The position numbers and the translations under genes are program-made. From positions 7,463,705-7,527,704 of the forward strand of contig NC_055987.1 in assembly GCF_018446385.1 (NCBI RefSeq): a stretch of DNA of 64,000 nucleotides, in the 5' to 3' direction. The notes below the pieces were generated by a model. That model saw nothing but the letters and a program-made list of their open reading frames with translations, was not told the origin of the DNA and did no database searches. This DNA comes from Zingiber officinale (Eukaryota; Streptophyta; Magnoliopsida; Zingiberales; Zingiberaceae). Below are positions 1 to 10,526 of the stretch, piece after piece (position 1 is the stretch's first letter; each line of letters begins with the position of its first letter).

Positions 1-1310
1 TTTTGGGAACATTCAAAAATTAAGTTTAACTTAGAAGTTTTTTTAATTCTAAAAAATTTACTTTTGCTTAGAAATTTTTTCTGAAAAATCAATTTAACTT
101 ATAATTTTTTTTTCTAAAAAATTCATTTCTACTCAGAATTTTTTTCTACCTTAATAATTAGTATTCTCTTATGGTCTGTTTGGGAGGAGGTGAGGGAAGG
201 AGAAGGAAGGGGAAATAAGGAGAAGGAAAATTCTGAACCTCGTTTGGGAAGAAGTGAGGAAAGGGAAGGAAAGGTAAGGAAGGGTAAGCTTTAACCTTCG
301 TTACCCATGGAAATAGAGATTTTCTTACACCCCAAATTGGAGTGTAAGGAAGGGGAAGGGAAAACAAAATATTTTTTATTCCAATTTTATCCCTGTTCTT
401 AATAGTTTAAGAAATATTTCAATTTCTAATTTTACTATATCGTCGGAGTTCAATTTCCTCACCTTCTTCACAGCTCGCTTGCTACCAGATTATTAGAGGA
501 GGGGATTTGACACGTCTTCTAATTGAATTGAAGGAGAAATTATTTTTGTCGTCAAAATTTAAGAGGATATCTACTATTTTTTAATTTTTTCATCAAAATT
601 TAATAAGTTTTTAAAGAATAGAAATTCTCGTTATCAGTGTTATCTTTCAAATTTTTTCATTTAAGATTTTTAAAATCATTATTTTCTTTATTTCTCATTT
701 AATTACTTGATTATCGATAATTCATTGTTTTGTTATGAATAGTATAAAAAATTAAATTTTTATTAAAAAAAAGCTAATTTAAATGATAATATAAAAATTA
801 TTTATATTATTAAAAATATCTAATTTATATTTATAAAATAAATATTAATATTATGAAAATTTTCTAATTTAAAAAACTAAGGGTATTATTGTAACTTTAT
901 CTATTTAACCTTCATTCCTCTTCCTTTCCTCCCAAACAAAGTAACACATGTTACGTTAATGAACCTTCCATCCCTCCCAAATAAGGAGAAGTTAAATACT
1001 TTACTTTCCCTTACTTTCCCTTCCTTCCCCTCCCTTCCCCTTCCGTTAATGAACCTTCCCTCACTTCATCAAAACAAAGGGTTATTGGTACCCCATTTTT
1101 GCTGTGATCAAAGGGGGAGAGACAGGTACAAGTTTAGGGGGAGTTAGGAAAATTACCTATTTTTTTTTTTGAAAATATGTTGTAATTTTATTTATTGCAA
1201 AAGTTATGCTTAACTGGTTAGTTTAGTAATTTTTCTTTAAATATTACTTTTTATGTCTATTTTTTCTCTAACTTGAACTTGGGTTGATGCACATCAAAAA
1301 AGGGGGAGAT
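1..1310 (+). mobile_element. Sirevirus 3' non-coding region, interrupted by a MITE
   Basis: AT-rich sequence followed by repeated AAGGGGGAG-type purine tracts (near 1110, 1134 and 1301) that lead directly into an LTR at 1311. Multiple polypurine tracts before the 3' LTR are a known Sirevirus hallmark. The stretch at 1085-1150 resembles the corresponding part of the minus-strand pol-less element at 22526-26245, around 23400-23480, which supports the family assignment. No coding sequence survives here; the rest of the element lies outside the window. A MITE (172-1081) is inserted. Confidence 0.7.
172..1081. mobile_element. Tourist-like MITE / foldback element in Sirevirus 3' UTR
   Basis: Purine-rich left arm (about 172-372) and pyrimidine-rich right arm (about 900-1081) are inverted with respect to each other and share the core GTGAGGGAAGG near the ends. 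The interior is AT-rich without an ORF. TTA occurs on both sides (169-171 and 1082-1084), matching the TTA/TAA target preference of PIF/Harbinger-related Tourist elements. Removing the element rejoins sequence that reads continuously in the related Sirevirus at 23450-23480 (minus). The terminal inverted repeats are imperfect, and each arm repeats the GTTTGGGA motif, so it may be two nested MITEs. Confidence 0.5.
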
Positions 1311-2167
1311 TATTGGACCCCGTGGTGTTTTGATGTGATCAACCAAGTTGGTTAGGTCCTGCTTTGTGTTTGATCCTTGTGTCTGAGTGTGTAGGAGCTT
1401 AGGAGCACAAGAAGTCGAGCGGAAGACGCAGCTAGCGAGAAGGACGGCACGGGAAGGGAGCCGACGGGCTCGGTGCGTCCGAAGGACGAGAGAGCTGTGG
1501 AAGAGTACTCCGGTGGGCGTGAAGAGCGTGCGCGGGCGTTCGAGGGACGTTAAGCCGGGATGGAAGGCTGCTCGAGAAGAAGGCCGGGAATTGGGTTCGG
1601 GTGAGCCCTATTCCGGTTGGCCGCAATCACCCAAAAGATCGGAGTGTTGGAAGTCAAAGCAAGCTGGAAATGAAGCCAAGAAGCTGAGCTGCCAGCTTGA
1701 AGGCGCCTTCAGCCAGGTTGAAGGCGCCTTCAGCTAGGTTGAAGGTGCCTTCAACCCATTCAATCCGACCGTTTGCTTTCGGATAGAGTTTTATCCGATC
1801 ACTCGCTTAGAGGCGCCTTGGACCCTCGTTGGAGGCGCCTTGGAGCTTCGAGATCAGATTTCCAGATGCTATTTAAAGGCTCCTGGAGCTAGGAATTCAA
1901 TAACAACTCAAGAAATCATTGTGTAAAAGGCTTTTCCGCCTTCAGAGAAGGAGAATTTTTCTACTGAGCTCTTCATCGTCCTGGATTAACAACCGTCTTG
2001 GTTGTAACCAGATAAAATCCCGGTCTTCTCTGTCTTTCTGTATTTAGTTTTTTATTGCTTTACTATTTTATCACTATTGCATTAATTGAGTTGAAATCCG
2101 AGGAGGACAATTTCATTTTTGTTTTCAGCAATTCACCACTCTCTTGTCGGCTTTCGCTGTACCTACC
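1311..2167 (+). repeat. Sirevirus 3' LTR
   Basis: Starts TATTGG (in place of TGTTGG) right after a polypurine tract. It shares the head of the LTR at 25418-26245 (TTTTGATGTGATCAA, then CTAGCGAGAAGGACGGCAC). It carries GGCGCC palindromes (about 1703-1850) just upstream of a TATA-like CTATTTAAAGG (1869-1879) and ends near the CAATTCACCACTCTCTTG stretch (about 2130-2167). The right end is approximate because the terminal CA is not clear. Confidence 0.7.
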
Positions 2168-4160
2168 GTTGTAATATAATATATCTATTATTTAATAACA
2201 GTTTGTATAAATTAATTTTAAATTTAAAGAATAATATTCGGAATATTCAATGCTGCTACATTTTATTTTTTTTTAAAAAATAAAATTAATTTTAAAATTT
2301 TGAATTCATGTTAAAAATTAATTATAATTTAACATAATATTAAAAAAGTTAAATATCTGAACTAGGTTTTCGAAATTATTATTTTTTAAATATTACGATA
2401 TAATTTAAAAACAGTTTTCAAAATTATCTTTGAGCTTTCTAGAAAAATTTTGATGTCGACTGCGTTGATCGAGCTAGTTAGATAATTTTTAATAATTCAT
2501 TACTGAAGCAGCATTGACACGTCATTTCGATTGACACTGGACCGGCAATGAGAGACGTTAATAAGGTATGGCGACAAGCAATGGTACTGCGACACAAGTA
2601 GTGTTTAATTTGGAGAAGAAGGAATAGAGTTGGAAACCAATTATCTTATTTAAAATTTTATATAGTATAATTAACAAAAGTTGTACATTAATTATTCTAT
2701 CTATTTTTTAAATTTAATATTTATGAATAGTATGTTTTTAAATTTAGAAAATATATTTCATTACTTAAATATTATAGAAAAGAGAGAAAAAATAAAAAAA
2801 ATTAATTAAAAGTGTATATCCAAATTTAATAAATATATATATTTAGTTTTTTTTTTTTAATTTTAAAATAATTTTTTTATAAGTTTAAAAATTAAATATT
2901 AAATATCAAAATGATATTTTAAATTTTTAAAGACATTTTAAAAATTTTAAACTAATTAAAATTAAATTCAAAATTTTGAATTCATATTAAAAACTAATTG
3001 TAAATCTAAAATAATCTAAATTTGTTCAAAAATATAATTTTAAATATTCCAACAATATTTTCAAAATATAATTTTAAAATAATTTTTAAAGTTGTTTTAA
3101 GCTTTTTAAATAACTTTATCTTTAGTTTATTTTTTTAATAATTTAAAATTTTATTTATTTTTTTAAAACAAATTTTAATAATTTAAAATTTTATTTATTT
3201 TTAAAACAAATATTTTAATAATTACTTTCATACTTTTAAATAATTTTTTTAAAAATAATTATATATTTTAATAATTTAAAATATTTACCATCTTGATTTA
3301 ACTATCTACAACACCATCGATGTGGTTTCCTAACTAACTGTTATAACGTAAATTCAATTATAACGTGAGTATTTTTTTATTTATGCCCACTTAATATTCA
3401 GGTGAATTGTAGATTAATTTGAAAGTTAAAGAATAATGTTCTGGATATCAAGTGCTCCTACATTTTAAAATTTTGAATTCATGTTAAAAATTAATCGCAA
3501 ATTTAAAATAATACAAAGAATTTTAAATATTTCAACTATGTTTTCAAAGTTAAAATTTTTAAATATATTAGAGTAAAAATAGTTTTTAAAGTTATCTTTG
3601 AGCTTTTTTTAATAGAATTTCGATTCCGATATGTGCGATAGATACTGATAATTTTTACTATTTCGGTACAAAATTAGCATCGAGACGTCATTCCAACATC
3701 AAATCGGCATCAAAACCTAAACCTTAAAAATTTAACAAACGATATATTATAATTATTATAATTACAACGGGTTTGGAAAAATATAAGCATTTATACAATT
3801 GAACCAAATCTATTCTCCATTAGCAATCGTAACTTCTCTCCATCGCTCATTAAATACCAAACCAGATTTTTTTTAGTTATTAATTCGATTGGATCCAAAA
3901 GATCGCCATGTTTGTACTTTTCTTCCGAAATATTATCTTTGCGATATATATTCATCCTCGATGGGATCCATGAAAGATTATGACACGTACTCTCATGAAT
4001 GTAATTAATGGAAATTGATTGGTCTGCCTCTCTTGTCCAGATTTGCTTGAATTTGGAATGGTAAGGGCTCCACTAGCTAGTAATTCTTTATATTTTGTTT
4101 TTTTGACTTATTATCATTTTTAAATGTTTTTTAATCAGGAAAATAAATAAAAATAATTTC
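2168..4160. other. AT-rich intergenic spacer with a diverged repeat pair
   Basis: No ORF with recognisable protein similarity. Two diverged copies of one sequence are visible, at about 2195-2545 and 3405-3713. Both contain GAATTCATGTTAAAAATTAAT and a TTATCTTTGAGCTTT motif in the same order, and a third partial copy lies near 2960-3120. They look like old degenerate repeats of unknown origin. Confidence 0.5.
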
Positions 4161-5220
4161 TCCGAGAGAAATGAGGAACCGTGAACCGGCAACGCGACAC
4201 TGGCCCGCCGCTGGACCAACACCACGTGGACGGCTCAGAAAATCCGCGCAGGGTGCTGACACCGCGAGCCACGACGACCGCTATGATCTTCCCGGATCCG
4301 CCTCCACGTGGGGCCTTCGGGGCCCACAGCCTGGGGATCCGGAGTTGTTATCGCCGCTGAGGCCGTACAGCTGTGCGGCCGGTAGATGTGTCGCTTCTCT
4401 TTCACCTTCCCTGTCGTCGAGCGTCAAGAACAGAGCCGCTCCTAATTCCCATCCACATGCCCTGAGCTTCGAGCGAGCAACATCGATGCAATAATAATAT
4501 TATATTCCATTTACGTCGGTATCGGAAAAGATCTGCGACACGCGGTCATGGACCACCGTCCGTGCCGCATTGATGTCGGATACTTCTGCTCCCCGTGCGA
4601 TTCGCAGGCGGAGAAATCAGTTTTACAGAGTCCGTGAATTACTGATAAAAACTTTGCTTTTTGCAGCAAATTATCGCTTATAAGTAATCCGGATTGCTTA
4701 TCAAGGTTAATCGTGCGATGGGGACTATCATCGACGAAAACTAGACCTCATCAAAATCTCTTTTTGAAAGTTGCAGTTTGTGAAATAAGTCTTTTTACCA
4801 TTAGCAGACGCCCAGAGCGAGAAGTTTGTCCTTCGATCCATTAGTAATTCCTTTTGACGACTGTTATTATTATTATTATTATCGGGATTTCTGCCGCTGA
4901 AACTGTCGAGGAGAAAGTTGGAATCTGTGAGTCCGAACGTAGATTCCGAGAACAAACAAAAGATGTTAAGCTAACAGTGACAGCGGGCGAGGTGATTATA
5001 ACGTGAACGCTCACATGCTGATCGCCACTACCGCTAGAGCATTCACGGATTCTGCTACGTCTCCAGTAGCTTGCTCTGCATCTCTCTCTCTCTCTCTCTC
5101 TACGATCCTTACACTTCACAAGGTCGTGGTTTTCAATTTCTGTTCGGTTTCAAAGATCGTAGCTTGAAGTTGTTCTTCCCACTTTGTTGTTTGGGTAGAC
5201 ACTAGGGAACGGCGGCTGCA
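4161..5220 (+). promoter_or_regulatory. Putative upstream region of the AGPase large-subunit gene
   Basis: A GC-rich island (4171-4480) in otherwise AT-rich DNA carries two CACGTG G-box cores, at 4223-4228 and 4305-4310, each inside an ACGTGG context. G-boxes/ABREs are known binding sites of bZIP and bHLH factors that respond to light, ABA and sugar. A CT microsatellite (5081-5101) lies about 120 bp before the start codon, a common position in plant 5' leaders. A TTA microsatellite lies at about 4863-4881. I could not place a TATA box or transcription start with confidence. Confidence 0.35.
5081..5101 (+). repeat. (CT)n microsatellite in probable 5' leader
   Basis: Ten uninterrupted TC dinucleotides about 120 bp upstream of the AGPase start codon. 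Confidence 0.85.
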
Positions 5221-7901
5221 ATGGATGCCCGCGGCGTGGGGTTGAAGGCGAATGTATGCTTCGGCCGTGCGAAGAGAAGAAGCCTCGGGAGTGGGATTTG
5301 GGGCGAAGGTGTTAGAGGTTGTCCGGAGATTTTGAAGCGTAGGAGCTCGTTTGGGGTGCGGATCAAGACTGGAGTAGCACTCGCTGTTCTTACATCAGAC
5401 GTAAACCAGGAAACCATGGTGAGTGAAGAATCTCCCTACTTGTACTTTTACTTCTGCTCGATTGGATGGATTCCTTCTACTCGATCAAGCTCGGTGAGTT
5501 TGCTAACATTCAGATTCATATTTTAGGTCTTTCGAGCACCGATGTTTGGGAATGAAACGGCCGATCCGAAGAGCGTTGCTTCCATGATATTAGGAGGCGG
5601 CAATGGCAGTCAGTTATTTCCTCTCACTAATACAAGAGCCACTCCCGCAGTGAGAATCAAACTGCTTTAGCTCAGATTGAGTGTACTTATTTGCGTTTTA
5701 TTAATTGAATGCATGATTTGGTACCTCGTATACGCATATATAGGTTCCAATTGGTGGATGCTACAGACTTATTGACATCCCAATGAGCAACTGCATCAAC
5801 AGTGGGATAAACAAGATATTCATTATGACACAATTCAATTCAGCTTCACTGAATCGCCACCTTTCTCGGACGTATAACTTCGGGAATGGAATTAATTTTG
5901 GCGATGGATTTGTTGAGGTAAAACGTCAATCGATCAAGTTCTATAGAACTATTTATTACCAATCGGTTCGGAGTTTAGTCTTACTGAAAAAGCTTACAAA
6001 CAGGTTTTAGCAGCTACACAGACCTCTGGAGAAGCTGGGATGGGCTGGTTTCAGGGCACTGCGGATGCTGTTAGGCAATTCACTTGGGTTTTTGAGGTTG
6101 GCACACTCACTCAGAAGTCAGAAAAGAAGAAAAAGAATCACTAAATATGTATTGATTAAAATCGGATCTGCCATTTTTTTTCAGGATAACAAGAACAAGA
6201 ACATCGAGCACATACTGATTTTATCTGGAGACCAACTTTATCGTATGGATTATATGGATCTTGTTCAGGTACATCAAAACTCCCCCAACATTATCTTTAA
6301 CAGCTTACTCGATGATATTAGTTATGCGAAATCTGGTCTCTGCAGAAGCATATCGACACTAATGCCGACATTACAGTTTCATGCGTTCCCGTGGATCACA
6401 GGTAAATGAAATCCACTAGTAGTTCGCCATTCGAAGTATCCAACAAAATTTAACTCTTAATTATGCCGATTATTTTCTAAAGCCGAGCATCCGATTATGG
6501 ACTAGTAAAGATGGACAAGGCTGGTCGCATTGCCCAATTCTCTGAGAAACCCAAAGGCGTAGATCTGGAAGCCATGGTAATTGTCTGCAAAGTGATCATG
6601 TTTCTCCTAAGCATTTTGATAGGAACCACTGATAACAAAGAAATAAACTATATTTACGGAGTGCAGAGCTACGGTGGAACCTTCCTCCCGATGTCTTGCC
6701 AGGACTCTTTGAAATATCCATACATTGCGTCGATGGGAGTTTATGTGTTCCGACGAGATATTCTACTGAAGCTTTTGAGGTACACAAGGAGCTCGAATTC
6801 TGTTGCTGTATCTTCCATGCTTGATTCTTTTGTGTTCCCCTTTAGGTGGAAATATCCGAAATCAAATGACTTCGGATCAGATATCCTCCCTTCTGCTGTA
6901 AAGGAGCATAATGTTCAGGTGATACAGAGAACCTCAATCAGATTTCTCTTTATTTGGGACCTGTTCTTTTAATTTGTCTCGTTCACATAACAGGGGTATA
7001 TGTTCAACGATTACTGGGAGGACATAGGAACAATCAGATCCTTCTTCGATGCAAATTTAGCATTGACAGAACAGGTTGCTACAAGAACACACAACATAAG
7101 ATCATCTTATTTAAAACTTTTACTTAAAATATACTCTATTGTTTATGCTCAGCCTCCAAACTTTGAATTCTATGATCCAATGACTCCCTTCTATACATCG
7201 CCTCGGTTTCTACCCCCAACAAAAATAGAGAAGTGCAGGGTACGTTGTTACTGAAAACAAAACTAACTGTTAATTTTTCAGCATACTGAAACAACAATTT
7301 ACTTTACTCAGGTTGTCGATGCAATCGTCTCACACGGGTGCTTCTTGCGCGAGTGTGGCATAGAGCGTTCCATAGTCGGAGTGCGGTCACGCCTTGATTA
7401 TGGTTCAGAGTTGAAGGTATATTTGTTCATTTGTTCTTCACTAGAATTAAGGTCCAGTCGAAAGTTCAATTGTTTGAATGCCTTTGGAATCCTCAGGACA
7501 CCATGATGATGGGAGCTGATATATACGAAACCGAAGCAGAAATTGCTTCTCTGCTGGCCGATGGTAAAGTTCCGATCGGCGTAGGGCAGAACACCAAGAT
7601 CAGGTGAGCATTGAATTTGCAAAGGGAATTCAAAGGCGCAAGTAAACAAGTTCAAGCCTTTATGTTTCCAGGAACTGCATTGTCGACATGAACGCAAGGA
7701 TTGGCAAGAACATCGTCATCCAAAACAAGGACGTATGTGATCTAAACCTCATTCGGCCTTCGCGAAAGATCATGCCCTAATGTTCTTTGTTTGAAACAGG
7801 GTGTCCAAGAGGCGGATAGGCCGTCAGAGGGCTTCTACATACGATCAGGGATTACGATTGTTGTGAAGAATGCTACAATCAAAGATGGGACAATCATATA
7901 A
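5221..7901 (+). CDS. Glucose-1-phosphate adenylyltransferase (ADP-glucose pyrophosphorylase) large subunit, plastidial, 15 exons
   Basis: AGPase makes ADP-glucose from glucose-1-phosphate and ATP, the committed step of starch synthesis, as a heterotetramer of large and small subunits. Exons read by eye: 5221-5418, 5527-5649, 5744-5917, 6004-6096, 6185-6268, 6346-6401, 6483-6576, 6667-6779, 6846-6918, 6994-7074, 7153-7239, 7312-7416, 7497-7603, 7672-7732, 7800-7901. Together they give 516 codons plus TAA; all introns are GT-AG and phases agree. Residues 1-60 are basic and S/R-rich, fitting a transit peptide. The nucleotide-binding loop [14 protein letters not shown] starts at residue 87. The positions that are Arg and Lys in catalytic small subunits are Gln95 and Thr105, so this is a regulatory-type large subunit. 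The end ([20 protein letters not shown]) is the conserved beta-helix C-terminus. Exon 8 opens with a diverged segment ([10 protein letters not shown]) that keeps family length. Which large-subunit isoform it is cannot be decided here. Confidence 0.93.
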
Positions 7902-8263
7902 GAAGATACATTTCTTCAAGGAAATGAGATGAACAATCCAAGAATGCTAGTACCATAATAGTATTTGTTGCTGTAAAATATGTGCTAGGTTGATATACAT
8001 TATATATTTCGTTTATGGATTATGGCTTCTGCCTATGAAAAATAAGAGCTGTAATATTGTATCTGAGTTCATGAGCTTTATAGTTTATGATCGGAGAACT
8101 CAAAATTTCCTTTTTTTTTCTATATTTTTTTTATCATTTAAGAGATTTCTACACTCAAAATCATTGATACCGATTAATTAAACCAAAAGGATAAACAGGA
8201 AAATACGACGGCGACGAAACGCTTAAACGAAGTAGAAAATCGGCGAAATTGATCTGTAAGGAG
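7902..8263. other. AGPase 3' UTR and spacer
   Basis: AT-rich sequence after the TAA stop, probably containing the AGPase 3' UTR and poly(A) site. No clear coding sequence. The minus-strand precursor of the snoRNA at 8264-8355 would run into this stretch, so the two transcription units converge here. Confidence 0.5.
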
Positions 8264-8355
8264 GTGCTCAGAGAGGTTTGAATGGATCTAATGCTGTCCT
8301 CACTGTTAAAGAAGAGATCAGATTAACGAGATGAAAATAACCGTCATCATCGCAC
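8264..8355 (-). ncRNA. Probable box C/D snoRNA (25S rRNA 2'-O-methylation guide)
   Basis: On the minus strand a C box ATGATGA (8350-8344) and a D box CTGA (8271-8268) are bracketed by a 4-bp terminal stem GTGC/GCAC (8355-8352 with 8267-8264). An internal D' box CTGA lies at 8321-8318. The 12 nt reading GATTAACGAGAT on the plus strand (8321-8332), i.e. the guide just upstream of D', match a stretch I recall from plant 25S rRNA (GATTAACGAGATTCC). The +5 rule would place methylation on the A at the position of 8326. The size (92 nt) and spacing are typical. The C' box is weak and I found no target for the D guide. C/D snoRNAs direct fibrillarin-dependent ribose methylation in the nucleolus. Confidence 0.7.
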
Positions 8356-8429
8356 ACTCCACCAACTTCCAATCCACATTTTAGAGGCAGAGATAGAACG
8401 ATTTACCATGCGGCGGCAGGAGACGACCG

Positions 8430-8521
8430 AAACCCTAATTCAGAGACGGAGACCCCCAATTTATTTATAGAGCGAATGAACTCGTGATTCACTCGCACAC
8501 AAGAACCGGGCCAACGGGCCG
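8430..8521 (-). promoter_or_regulatory. Telo-box / site II / TATA promoter, probably for the snoRNA
   Basis: Reading on the minus strand: paired GGGCC site II-like motifs (8521-8507), then a TATA box CTATAAATAA (about 8470-8461), then an AAACCCTAA telo-box on the plus strand (8430-8438). Site II plus telo-box is the known promoter signature of plant ribosomal protein and snoRNA genes. The only candidate gene downstream is the C/D snoRNA 75 bp further on. An ATG at 8408-8406 followed by GT could also be the start of a lost ribosomal-protein exon. Confidence 0.6.
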
Positions 8522-8612
8522 ATAAATTACAGTCAAATGGCTAATTTTGCAATTATGTACATTGATTTATTCAAATTGCATAAAATGTGGATCTCAAAAC
8601 CGGCTTTTCTTC

Positions 8613-10526
8613 TCAGAGACAGGAAAATGGAAGGAACTTGAACCTTCCGCCTCCGCCGGCCGAAGACGAAGCTACTTTTCCGTGTGCAATTCCTCGCCCC
8701 CCTCGACCTTCTCCGTCAGACACTTGGCGGATATCCTCGAATCTCGCCTCGAACACGAAGGGCATGCTGCCTTCCATCAGCATTCGCTTCGCCAGCCATC
8801 TCCTCGGTTTTCCGGACGTGGTTTTGGGAATGCTCCCCTTCTCCACGAGCACCACCCGGCCCACTGATACTCCCTCCTCCTCCTTCCTCACGCCTTCTCT
8901 TATTGCCTCGCATATCTTCCTGCACGTCTCCATGCCCAATCCATTCCCCTGCAGCTCCGCCACCAGCACCGCTGCTGCCGTCACCCGCCCTCCATCTTCC
9001 CCGAACGCCACGATGCACCCGCCGCGAAGATGCCTCGGGCTGCTTCCGTGCGCCGCGCGCTCGATGTAGTGCGGGTGGAGGAGTCGCTTCTCGCCCGACA
9101 CGATCACGTCCGATGACCTGCCGGTGACGTACAGGTACCTCTCCTTTCCTCTGACGACTCCTCTGTCGCCGGTCCTCACGAAGCACCGGCTCGCTGTTCC
9201 AAGAATCCGGGCGTTGAACACTTCACGGGTTAGGGACGGGTGGCCGAGGTAGCCAGACGCGTTGCTCGCCGACGACACCCATATCTCTCCCTCCACGCCG
9301 TCTTCTACCGGTTCGAAGGTCGCTTCGTCGACCACGACGATGACAATGTCCTCTTCGGCGTAGGGTTTGCCCAGCCTGGCCGAAGGCAGTAGCTGTTTGT
9401 AGGACGGCATGTTCGGGTAGCGATTTGCTCCGCCTAATTCTTCTCTCGGCCACGACGTGGACACGTACGTGCAGTTCTCCGCCAGTCCGTAAGACGGGGA
9501 GATGCATGATGGCTCGATTCCAGCAGCGGAGAATTCTTCGATGAACTCGTCGACGGGAGATTTGTACACCGGCTCGTTAATGACGATCAAGTTCGTCAGG
9601 CTCCCTAATTTGAGCGGAAGCTTCCCGTGGTCGCAGCTGCCTCGCTTGACCGTCAGAGGCAGAGCGAAGGCCGGCACGGGCGTGCACGTGGCACGGAACT
9701 CCGTTACGAGCTCCAGCCAGAGGCGAGGGCGGTGCAGGAAAGCGACCGGCGAGGCCAGGACGCACGTGGCGCCGGAGACGACGGTCAGGAGAAGGAACAT
9801 CAGGCCGCAGTCGTGATACTGCGGCAGCCACGAGACGATCACACTGCTCGGCTGGAGGTCGTAGGCCGTTCTCGCCGCGCGAACGTTGTGCGCGGCCGCT
9901 CCGGCGGTGACCAGCACCGGCTTCGGTACCCCGGTCGCGCCGGAGGTGTACTGTATGAGGTAGGTGTCATCCGGCCCGCAGCCTGAGTAGCTCGAGCTCG
10001 AAGAATAACTCACGCTATCCTCCAAGTGTTCGACGGAAAGCCACTGAAGCTTCTTCGTCGAGCGAACGAGCTCATCATTGGCACTCGACGCAGAGCTTCT
10101 CACGGCTTCAACATAGCTCCGGTCGGCGACGGCAGCCTTGGGCTTGGCCTGGGAGATGGCTCGAAGAAGGTGGTGGTGGGCGGCGCCACTGCCGGCGAGG
10201 GAAAGATCAGGCGGGACGAGGGGAACGGCGACGAGACCGGCTCGTTGGCAAGCGAAGATTACCTTAACGAGCCGTAGACCCGGAGAGCAGAGAACGAGAA
10301 TGACGTCGCCCCTGTTAAGGGAGCAGAGGAGCTTAGACGCCATGGCTTCCACTCCAGCGTTGAGGTCGGAATACGTCAACGAGGTCCATGTCAAGCCACT
10401 GGGTGAATCCTTGGCCCATACAAACGCAGGTTTGTTCGAGAAACTTGGCTGGCTTGCCCAAATGGGAAGGTATCGATCCACCACGGGCTGGTCGGGGAAG
10501 CAGGGGTCATAATTCTCGCAGGACAT
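8613..10526 (-). CDS. Fatty-acyl-AMP-ligase-like (ANL superfamily) adenylating enzyme, intronless, 637 aa
   Basis: ANL enzymes activate a carboxylic acid with ATP to an acyl-adenylate. Visible core motifs, in residues from the chosen start: YTSGATGVPKP (193-203, ATP loop), SWLPQYHDCGLM (about 233-244, the WLPxxHDxGL signature of FAAL/DIP2-type enzymes), SYGLAEN (345-351), RTGD (451-454), GRSSD (469-473), and the C-terminal PKTTSGK with the catalytic Lys at 573. The reading frame continues upstream to 10694, but I chose the ATG at 10526 because the following MSCENYDPCFPDQP matches my memory of plant homologues, which start with a similar M-x-x-ENYDP. The upstream 56 residues look like untranslated sequence. 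No transit or signal peptide is evident. FAALs normally hand acyl-AMP to a carrier protein, not CoA; the plant substrate is unknown to me. Confidence 0.85.
   Translation of the reverse strand: MSCENYDPCFPDQPVVDRYLPIWASQPSFSNKPAFVWAKDSPSGLTWTSLTYSDLNAGVEAMASKLLCSLNRGDVILVLCSPGLRLVKVIFACQRAGLVAVPLVPPDLSLAGSGAAHHHLLRAISQAKPKAAVADRSYVEAVRSSASSANDELVRSTKKLQWLSVEHLEDSVSYSSSSSYSGCGPDDTYLIQYTSGATGVPKPVLVTAGAAAHNVRAARTAYDLQPSSVIVSWLPQYHDCGLMFLLLTVVSGATCVLASPVAFLHRPRLWLELVTEFRATCTPVPAFALPLTVKRGSCDHGKLPLKLGSLTNLIVINEPVYKSPVDEFIEEFSAAGIEPSCISPSYGLAENCTYVSTSWPREELGGANRYPNMPSYKQLLPSARLGKPYAEEDIVIVVVDEATFEPVEDGVEGEIWVSSASNASGYLGHPSLTREVFNARILGTASRCFVRTGDRGVVRGKERYLYVTGRSSDVIVSGEKRLLHPHYIERAAHGSSPRHLRGGCIVAFGEDGGRVTAAAVLVAELQGNGLGMETCRKICEAIREGVRKEEEGVSVGRVVLVEKGSIPKTTSGKPRRWLAKRMLMEGSMPFVFEARFEDIRQVSDGEGRGGRGIAHGKVASSSAGGGGRFKFLPFSCL

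Noticed and set aside
1387-1737. 116-residue basic open frame
   Set aside because: Lies wholly in a Sirevirus LTR and reads through the palindromic GGCGCC repeats; not a gene.
4171-4494. 107-residue open frame in a GC-rich stretch upstream of AGPase
   Set aside because: No recognisable domain, low-complexity composition, and no splice or promoter context of its own. More likely upstream regulatory sequence that is open because of GC richness.
5202-5417. Minus-strand open frame across AGPase exon 1
   Set aside because: Shadow of the coding exon on the other strand.
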